A stretch of 64,000 bases of DNA from Streptomyces sp. NBC_00224. Its GTDB lineage: Bacteria; Actinomycetota; Actinomycetes; Streptomycetales; Streptomycetaceae. Where the stretch lies: contig NZ_CP108106.1 of the NCBI RefSeq assembly GCF_041435195.1, positions 1,550,001 to 1,614,000 of the forward strand. Direction: 5' to 3'. The position numbers were made by a program, and so were the translations under genes. Positions 58,626 to 64,000 of this stretch are shown piece by piece (positions within the stretch are counted from its first letter, which is position 1; the number at the start of each line of letters is the position of its first letter). A model generated the notes under the pieces. It ran no database searches. It saw only the letters and a list, made by a program, of their open reading frames with translations, and was not told the DNA's origin.

Positions 58626-61556
58626 TCAGTGCAGCGGCGTGCCCGGCACCGGGCGGCCCTCGGTGTGCCGCAGGAGCTCCGGCAGCCCAGCCCGGTCGGT
58701 GCCGATCTTGCGGAAGACGCCCGAGAGCAGCAGCTCGACGGCCCGCTCCCGGATGCCCAGCTCCTCGGCGATACGGGTGTTCTCCCAGCCCCGCGCCGCC
58801 CGGTCGGCCGCCGTCTTCTCCTGTGCGGTGAGCGAGTCCGTGCCCACCGCACGCAGCCGCAGCGGGCGCAGCCCCGACGCGGCCAGCTCGTCGCGCGCCC
58901 GGGCCGCCAGTGCGTCGGCGCCGCAGCCCACCGCGTTCTCCATGCCCCGGATGAGCAGCTCCGAGGCGTCCTGGGGCAGCCCGGCCCGGCTGAGCGCCGT
59001 GCCGTGGTCGACCAGCGCGCACGCCAGCTCGTACGCGGACGGCGAGCGCTCCAGGTGCTGCACCGCCTCCGCGAGGAGCTTGAGGCTCTTCGCACCGGTG
59101 GCCACCTTGGCGGCGGCGTGCAGAGCCCGGCCGATGGCGCCCGCCGTGCCGAACCGGCGGGCCAGCTCGACTCCCTCGTCGGCCACCTTCTGGGCCTCCG
59201 CCGGGTCCGCCTGGGCCAGCGCCTCGGCGAGCAGCGGCCGCCAGGGGCACCACGCCGGGTTGCGCATGCCCCTGCGGTCCAGGCGCCGGCCGACGGCGCG
59301 CAGCCGCTGCTCGGCGTCGCTGCGCAGACCCCGGGCGAGCAGCAGCTCGCTGTAGACGGTCTCGGAGTCGGGGTAGACGACGGCGTTGGGGACGACCTGG
59401 CCGTAGTTGTACCGGTCGGACAGGTCCTGCGCCTCGTCCACCCGGCCTCGGGCCAGCAGGATCTCGATCAGGATGCCGAGGGCGAACCACTGGGCCGGGA
59501 TGCGCTGGCCGACCCGGTCGGCGATCCGCAGCCCGCCGTGGACCAGGTCCTCGGCCTCGGCGAGGCGGCCGCGGCAGAACCGGATGTAGCCGAGCAGGGT
59601 GAGGCCGAACGAGAGGTGGGCGCCGCGCCAGCCGCGGTTCTCGCACTCCGAGATGCCCTTGCTGAACAGCTCGTCCGCGCGGCCCGGCTGGTCGCAGTAC
59701 ATGAAGGTGAGCGCGACCATGACGGGGACCTCGAAGCCCCATTCCTCGTCGGTCCAGGAGAGCCCGTCGCCCAGTGCCTCCTCCGCGTAGGCGAGCGCGA
59801 CGGCGGCGGGCTCGCCGCGGACCATGGCGTCCCAGGCGCGCAGGCCGAGGATGTAGCGCTCGGCCATGCCCCGGGTGGTGAGGTGGTCGGAGAGTCGGGC
59901 GAGCCTGCGCGAGCGGGCGGCCGAGTCCTCCTCGTCGGCCCGGAACGCGTTCCACTTGAAGCCCTCGGCCTGCATGCGCAGCCGGGTGCGGGGGTTGGTG
60001 GAGCTCCTGCCCTCGACGGCGACCAGCTCGGCGGCCTCGCCCATCCGGTCGGTGTGCGCCAGCGCCTGGGCGAGCCGGTAGGTGATCGCCTCGCGCAGGG
60101 CGGGTTCGAGCTCCGGCTCCTCCAGGGCTGCCTGGAGGTGGTTGACCGTGGTGGCCGGTTCGTTCAGGAGCGCCGAGCAGCCGAGCTCGAACAGCACCTC
60201 CGCCCGCTCCTCAAGGGCAGGCGGCTCGCGCAGGGCCCGGGCCAGACAGCGCCGGGCGGCCTCGGGAGCACCGGCCCGCATGCACTCGCGCGCGGCGGCC
60301 CTGAGCTGCTGCACCGCCCAGCGGTCGTCCTCGGGATGCATTTCCAGGAGGTGGCGGGCGGCGACGGTGGGGCCGAGGCCCGCCTCGGTGACGCAGACCG
60401 CGGCCTGGCCGTGCATCGCCACCCGCATCGCGGGCGGAATGGCGCGGTAGACCGCCGTACCGACCAGTGGGTGGAAGAAGTCCAGCCGGTCGGGGTCGCC
60501 CGCGCGGCCTGCCAGGATGCGGGCCTCGCGCAGCCGCTGGATCGCGTCGACCGACTCCTCGGCGCCCAGTCCGCCCACGCTGCTCGCCATGTGCGGGTCG
60601 ACCGCGGTGCCCAGGATGGCGACGGCCCAGGCCAGCCTGACCGGCGAGGGGCCGAGCCGCTCCAGGCGCTCGACGAGTCCGCTGCCGCGCGCCGAGGAGG
60701 CGAGCTCGCGCAGCTCGGCGGCGTTGGCGTAGTGCGGTTTGATGTTCCGCTCACGGATCTTGGCGATCAGCTCGACCGCCTCGAACGGATTGCCTCCCGT
60801 CAGCGCCCAGCACTCGCGCGAGAACAGGTCGTCGGCGCCGTTCTGCAGCACGTCGTGGACGAGCCTGCCCACGGCGTGCGGGGAGAGCGGCGCCAGGGTC
60901 ACCGGCCGGGAGCCGTGCCGCTCGGCGAGCCTGCGGAACTCGCTCGCCTGCACGGGCAGTTCCTCGGGCCGGTAGGCCGCCACGATCAGGATCGGCAGCT
61001 CGGCGGCGCGCAGCGCGAACGAGCTCAGCCAGGTGAGGGACTCCTCGTCCGCCCAGTGCGCGTCGTCGACGATGAGCACGACGGGCGTGTGCTCGACGGC
61101 GAACCGGGTCACCAGCCAGTCGAGGCCGTCCCGCACGCCCTGCGGGTCGGGCGAGCCGCCCGGGACGGCGACCAGGCCGACCGCGGGCGCCACGATGTCG
61201 TACCAGGTTCCGAGTATCCGCCGGTGTTCGCTCTCGCCGGCCGCGGCCAGCACGGGCTGCACCAGCTGGCGCACCACATGGAAGGCCACGCGGTTCTCCT
61301 GCTCGCCGCCGCGGGCCGTCAGCAGGGTGCAGCCCCGGGCGACGGCCTCCCTGCGGACCTCGGCGAGCAGACTCGTCTTGCCGAGCCCGGCCGCTCCCGA
61401 GACCGCGAGCAGCCCGCCGCTCGACGCGGCAGTCTCCCCTTCGGGCCCCGTGCCGCACAGGTCGTCCAACATGCCTTCGAGAAGCAGGAGTTCATTCTCC
61501 CGCTCGAACAGCCGCCTGCGCGCACCACTGGTCCGCCGGCCTTTCATGTCCGCCAC
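58626..61556 (-). CDS. LuxR-family ATP-binding regulator (LAL)
   Basis: 976 residues. The N-terminal AAA ATPase shows Walker A VSGAAGLGKTSLLAEV (about residue 53), Walker B PVVLIVDDAHWAD and the LSxFALRA sensor region. The middle 500 residues are a TPR-like helical array. The C-terminal HTH (about 905-965) reads LTAQEKTAADRAARGWENTR, IAEELGIRERAVELLLSGVF and RKIGTDRAGLPELLR; it is a recognisable but degenerate LuxR-type helix-turn-helix. LALs are large activators of antibiotic or sugar clusters. The terpene synthase gene is divergent, starting 251 bp away, and is the most likely nearby target. Confidence 0.9.
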   Translation of the reverse strand: MADMKGRRTSGARRRLFERENELLLLEGMLDDLCGTGPEGETAASSGGLLAVSGAAGLGKTSLLAEVRREAVARGCTLLTARGGEQENRVAFHVVRQLVQPVLAAAGESEHRRILGTWYDIVAPAVGLVAVPGGSPDPQGVRDGLDWLVTRFAVEHTPVVLIVDDAHWADEESLTWLSSFALRAAELPILIVAAYRPEELPVQASEFRRLAERHGSRPVTLAPLSPHAVGRLVHDVLQNGADDLFSRECWALTGGNPFEAVELIAKIRERNIKPHYANAAELRELASSARGSGLVERLERLGPSPVRLAWAVAILGTAVDPHMASSVGGLGAEESVDAIQRLREARILAGRAGDPDRLDFFHPLVGTAVYRAIPPAMRVAMHGQAAVCVTEAGLGPTVAARHLLEMHPEDDRWAVQQLRAAARECMRAGAPEAARRCLARALREPPALEERAEVLFELGCSALLNEPATTVNHLQAALEEPELEPALREAITYRLAQALAHTDRMGEAAELVAVEGRSSTNPRTRLRMQAEGFKWNAFRADEEDSAARSRRLARLSDHLTTRGMAERYILGLRAWDAMVRGEPAAVALAYAEEALGDGLSWTDEEWGFEVPVMVALTFMYCDQPGRADELFSKGISECENRGWRGAHLSFGLTLLGYIRFCRGRLAEAEDLVHGGLRIADRVGQRIPAQWFALGILIEILLARGRVDEAQDLSDRYNYGQVVPNAVVYPDSETVYSELLLARGLRSDAEQRLRAVGRRLDRRGMRNPAWCPWRPLLAEALAQADPAEAQKVADEGVELARRFGTAGAIGRALHAAAKVATGAKSLKLLAEAVQHLERSPSAYELACALVDHGTALSRAGLPQDASELLIRGMENAVGCGADALAARARDELAASGLRPLRLRAVGTDSLTAQEKTAADRAARGWENTRIAEELGIRERAVELLLSGVFRKIGTDRAGLPELLRHTEGRPVPGTPLH

Positions 61557-61806
61557 AACCGTCCCCTTTTGGCAGTAGGGCCGAGCCTACGCTTTCGGAC
61601 ACGCACCGTGACACCGATGTGACCGTCTTGCAAACCCGGCTTGACTAACTCGCCTGGATATGCTGGGGGGTTGACGCGGCTCCAGGGGGCGCGAAGCACC
61701 GGTTCACACGCCGCTTGTGCGGTTCCGGCCACGGGCGCACTATGAGCTTTCCGGACAGCAGCTCCGCCCAAGGCTGCTCACCCTTCGGCGCAGAGGAGGC
61801 GGAGCG

Positions 61807-62868
61807 ATGTCGTCCCCAGCAGGCTCACAGCTGTCGGAGGACCGCACGGGGCTCGTCGACATCCCGTTCCCCGCCCGCTGCCATCCGCGCCACACCGTCG
61901 CGCGTCAGCACACGCTCGACTGGCTTCACCGGTTCGGGATGCTCTCGGGCGAGTGCGCGACCAATGAGTACGACGCGATGGGGCTAGAACGTCTGATGGC
62001 GTACTTCTATCCGGACGCCACGGACTCGGATCTCGCGCTGGCGACCGACCTCAACGCCTGGTTCTTCGTGTTCGACGACCAGTTCGACGGCCCGATCGGC
62101 CGGCAGCCGGACGCGGTGGCCCGGCAGATCGACATCATGCTGCGCACGATGAGCGACCGGGGCCCGGCGCCGGGCGACCCGACCAACCATCTCGCGGGCA
62201 CGCTCGCGGAGTTGTGGAAGCGGCTGGGCGACGGCACTCCCCGGCTGTGGCAGGAGCGCTTCCGCGGGCACTGGCGGGAGTATCTGACGGCCTATCACTG
62301 GGAGGCCATCAACCGCACCCGCACCGGGCCGCCGTCGCTGCCGGGGTTCCTGCGCGGCCGCCGCGACTCCATCGGCGTACAGCCCTGTCTGGATCTCGTC
62401 GAGCGGTGCGGCCGCTACACGCTCCCCGACGAGCTGCACCGCGGGAGCCCGCTGGCCGAGATGCGCTGGATCACCGCCGATGTGGTGATCTTCGTCAACG
62501 ACATCGTGTCCGCGGACAAGGAACTGGCCGCCGGGGACGTCAACAACAGCGTCATCATCCTGCACAAGGGCTCCGGGCTCTCGGTGGACCGGGCCGCCCG
62601 TGAGGTCGCCCGGCTGGCCAACTCCCGGGTGGAGCACTTCCAGACACTCGCGCTGGAGCTGTCCGAGGCGCTCGCGGTCGCCGGGGTCCCGGGCCAGCTC
62701 CGCGCCCAGGTCGACGACTATGTGGCGGGCATGCGGGCGCTGATGAGCGGCAATCTGGCGTGGTCGCGCACGACGGCCCGGTACGGCAAGACGGGCATCG
62801 AGGCCGCGGGCCGGGGCCAGCGGCCGTGGGCCCATCTCTTCGAGGAGGAGGACGCGCTGGAAGCCTGA
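61807..62868 (+). CDS. class I terpene synthase (sesquiterpene cyclase-like)
   Basis: 353 residues from the ATG at 61807 with GAGGAGGCGGAGCG upstream. The metal-binding motifs are the aspartate-rich DDQFD in FFVFDDQFDGP and the NSE triad N-D-I-V-S-A-D-K-E in VIFVNDIVSADKELA; RWITADVV and SRTTARYG follow in the usual places, ending with an RY-type closing pair. The overall pattern matches bacterial sesquiterpene cyclases that convert farnesyl diphosphate to a cyclic hydrocarbon. Product unknown. No P450 or prenyl synthase gene is next to it. Regulation by the divergent LAL protein is plausible. Confidence 0.92.
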   Translation: MSSPAGSQLSEDRTGLVDIPFPARCHPRHTVARQHTLDWLHRFGMLSGECATNEYDAMGLERLMAYFYPDATDSDLALATDLNAWFFVFDDQFDGPIGRQPDAVARQIDIMLRTMSDRGPAPGDPTNHLAGTLAELWKRLGDGTPRLWQERFRGHWREYLTAYHWEAINRTRTGPPSLPGFLRGRRDSIGVQPCLDLVERCGRYTLPDELHRGSPLAEMRWITADVVIFVNDIVSADKELAAGDVNNSVIILHKGSGLSVDRAAREVARLANSRVEHFQTLALELSEALAVAGVPGQLRAQVDDYVAGMRALMSGNLAWSRTTARYGKTGIEAAGRGQRPWAHLFEEEDALEA

Positions 62869-62889
62869 CGACCGCAGGGCCGGCAGGTC

Positions 62890-63579
62890 CTACGGCTCGG
62901 CGTGGAGCTGGTGGCGTCGCTGGTGGCGGGCGACCCGGGCGCGGTTGCCGCAGGAGGGCCTGCACCACTCCTGGCGCGGGTGCTCCTTGAGGAAGTACCG
63001 CACGCACCGGGGCGCGTGGCAGGCCCGCAGCCTCGCCCGGTCGGGCCCGGCCAGGAAGTCGACGGCGGCGCGGGCGAGCGCGGCGCAGAGCGCCGTGACG
63101 GCGTCGGGGGTGCCGGTGCCGCGGTGGACGGCGTACGGGTCGCGGCCCTCGGGCCATTCCAGGCGCGGCACGGTGGGGACGGCGGCCGCGGCCGAGTTCA
63201 GCAGCTCCAGGGCCATCCCGGCGGGGAGCAGCCGCTGGGCGTCGGCGGGGCTCGGCGGGTCCGGCCGTACCGCGCGGGCAAAGAGGGCGCGCACGGCGGC
63301 CCGCAGCGCGCGCACCGCCGCGAGGGCCTCGGCGTCGGCCGTGAAGGCGCCGGCGGCGAAACCGTCAGCCGTGAAGCCGCCAGCCGTGAAGCAGTCAGCC
63401 GCAGAGGGTTCGGCCGCGGAGCCATGCGTATCCACAGTCGTATCCGCATCCAGCGCCGCCGCGTGCTCGCGCACCCACGTGGTCAGCCCCTCCGGCCCGC
63501 TCAGGTCGTCGGCGACCCCGCCGTGTCCGTCGTGGCGGACGGTGAGGGCGAGATCGAGAACGAGGGAGTGGGCGGCCAT
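62890..63579 (-). CDS. CGNR zinc-finger transcriptional regulator with repeat insert
   Basis: 229 residues from ATG at 63579. The C-terminal CGNR zinc finger is clear: RACHAPRCVRYFLKEHPRQE then WCRPSCGNRARVARHQRRH, with four cysteines and the CGNR signature. The N-terminal domain (AHSLVLDLALTVRHDGHG, ALAAVRALRAAVRALFARAV, RLLPAGMALELLN) belongs to the same family, which is thought to sense ligands. Residues about 57-81 hold a five-unit 5-residue repeat (FTADG, FAAGA, FTADA type) encoded by five 15-bp units. GGTAACCACGG, 10 nt upstream of the start, equals a site before the HxlR gene at 8714. Confidence 0.9.
   Translation of the reverse strand: MAAHSLVLDLALTVRHDGHGGVADDLSGPEGLTTWVREHAAALDADTTVDTHGSAAEPSAADCFTAGGFTADGFAAGAFTADAEALAAVRALRAAVRALFARAVRPDPPSPADAQRLLPAGMALELLNSAAAAVPTVPRLEWPEGRDPYAVHRGTGTPDAVTALCAALARAAVDFLAGPDRARLRACHAPRCVRYFLKEHPRQEWCRPSCGNRARVARHQRRHQLHAEP
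63337..63411. repeat. five 15-bp tandem units inside the CGNR gene
   Basis: Units such as AGCCGTGAAGCCGCC and AGCCGTGAAGCAGTC follow one another in frame at 63337, 63352, 63367, 63382 and 63397. Because 15 is a multiple of 3, copy-number change would keep the frame. Confidence 0.8.
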
Positions 63580-63737
63580 GCGGCTAATGGTAACCACGGC
63601 GGCAAGCGTTAGACGGAGACGGCGTCCGGGACCCCGGGGCGCGGGCGCTCGCCGCGCTCCGGCCCCGCCCGGCCCACGGGCCGGGCGGGTGCGCGGACGC
63701 TCGCGATCGGGCGGGGCGGCCCCGTCCGTCCCGCCGC

Positions 63738-63977
63738 TCAGGTGAGGTCGAACTCCCCGTCGCGCGCGTTCAGCACGAAGGCGCGCCACTCGCCCGGGCT
63801 GAAGATCAGCGAGGGGCTGCCGGGGCGGCCCCCGTTGCGCATCGCGATGAACCCCTCGACGAACGCGATCTGGACGTCTCCCGTCCCTTGACTGCTCGAC
63901 CTCCAGTCGGCCTTGCTGAGATCGAGATCCGGCTTGTCCCAGCCCACAAGGGTCTGCTGGGTGGTGCTCTCGGCCAC
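63738..63977 (-). CDS. DUF397 protein
   Basis: 79 residues from GTG at 63977. The domain reads ADWRSSSQGTGDVQIAFVEG, FIAMRNGGRPGSPSLIFSPG and EWRAFVLNARDGEFDLT, the normal DUF397 pattern. Such genes commonly follow an XRE-type regulator; the partner would lie just past the right edge of the window on the minus strand, out of view. It is a small cytosolic partner of a DNA-binding protein in studied cases. Confidence 0.92.
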   Translation of the reverse strand: MAESTTQQTLVGWDKPDLDLSKADWRSSSQGTGDVQIAFVEGFIAMRNGGRPGSPSLIFSPGEWRAFVLNARDGEFDLT

Positions 63978-64000
63978 GTCCCTGCTCCTCCCGGTTCCCT

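Noticed and set aside
58035..61622. 1195-codon plus-strand frame opposite the LAL gene
   Set aside because: Rich in Gly, Arg, Gln and His with no domain; antisense to a protein with Walker motifs and HTH.
44671..62868. P450 (44671) considered as tailoring enzyme of the terpene synthase (61807)
   Set aside because: They are 16 kb apart with many unrelated genes between; no positional support.

Overview
The window looks like chromosomal DNA of a Streptomyces (or a very close streptomycete). It is very GC-rich with strong third-position G/C, uses many GTG starts, and carries lineage markers: a subtilisin-inhibitor (SSI) protein, an SsgA-like sporulation protein, an NsdA-like regulator, DUF397 proteins, an SARP/BTAD regulator, a LuxR-LAL regulator, an SPW-repeat protein and a single in-frame TTA (bldA) codon. 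No tRNA, rRNA, CRISPR array or transposase gene was seen. One MITE-like inverted-repeat element lies at 5713-5907.

Layout. 1-8.7 kb: truncated VOC protein, small secreted proteins, PHP hydrolase, SSI inhibitor, anti-sigma-type ATPase, a radical SAM enzyme with wide cysteine spacing, a stand-alone hemC, an SPW protein and a rhomboid-like membrane protein. 8.7-13.7 kb: HxlR regulator, then ketopantoate reductase, type II thioesterase, phosphopantetheinyl transferase and phosphoesterase, all handling or supporting the phosphopantetheine arm, plus a methyltransferase-like protein. 13.6-18.8 kb: SARP/BTAD regulator and a histidine kinase/response regulator pair. 18.8-21.8 kb: a class IV lanthipeptide synthetase (LanL) and, 5 bp downstream, a 35-residue precursor gene found by reading the minus strand. 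A hairpin follows it.

21.9-34.6 kb: MmyB-type and TetR regulators, SsgA-like protein, secreted phospholipase C, a large sialidase with three LamG domains, beta-lactamase-family and alpha/beta hydrolases, and a secreted TNT-type NADase. 34.9-40.6 kb: a tight sugar operon (lipoprotein, two permeases, PfkB kinase, GH4 glycosidase). 40.6-46.7 kb: MarR-controlled reductase, proline-rich peptide, SDR, F420-type reductase, ferredoxin and P450, TenA-like protein. 46.8-53.5 kb: secreted peptidase and lipase, histidine phosphatase, two overlapping ATP-grasp ligases, PAS-SpoIIE phosphatase. 53.6-64 kb: NsdA-like regulator, phosphotransferase, amidase, LAL regulator, terpene synthase, CGNR zinc-finger regulator and a DUF397 protein.

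How it fits together. The strongest candidate for a little-described system is the LanL plus mini-precursor locus, whose predicted core ends in two adjacent cysteines. Secondary candidates are the ATP-grasp pair, the radical SAM enzyme and the secreted NADase without visible immunity. Regulation can be read in several places: paired TetR operators, a 15-bp-arm MarR operator, and three genes sharing a -10-like hexamer exactly 6 nt before a GTG start, which suggests leaderless mRNAs. All family assignments come from reading sequence motifs; no database search was possible.
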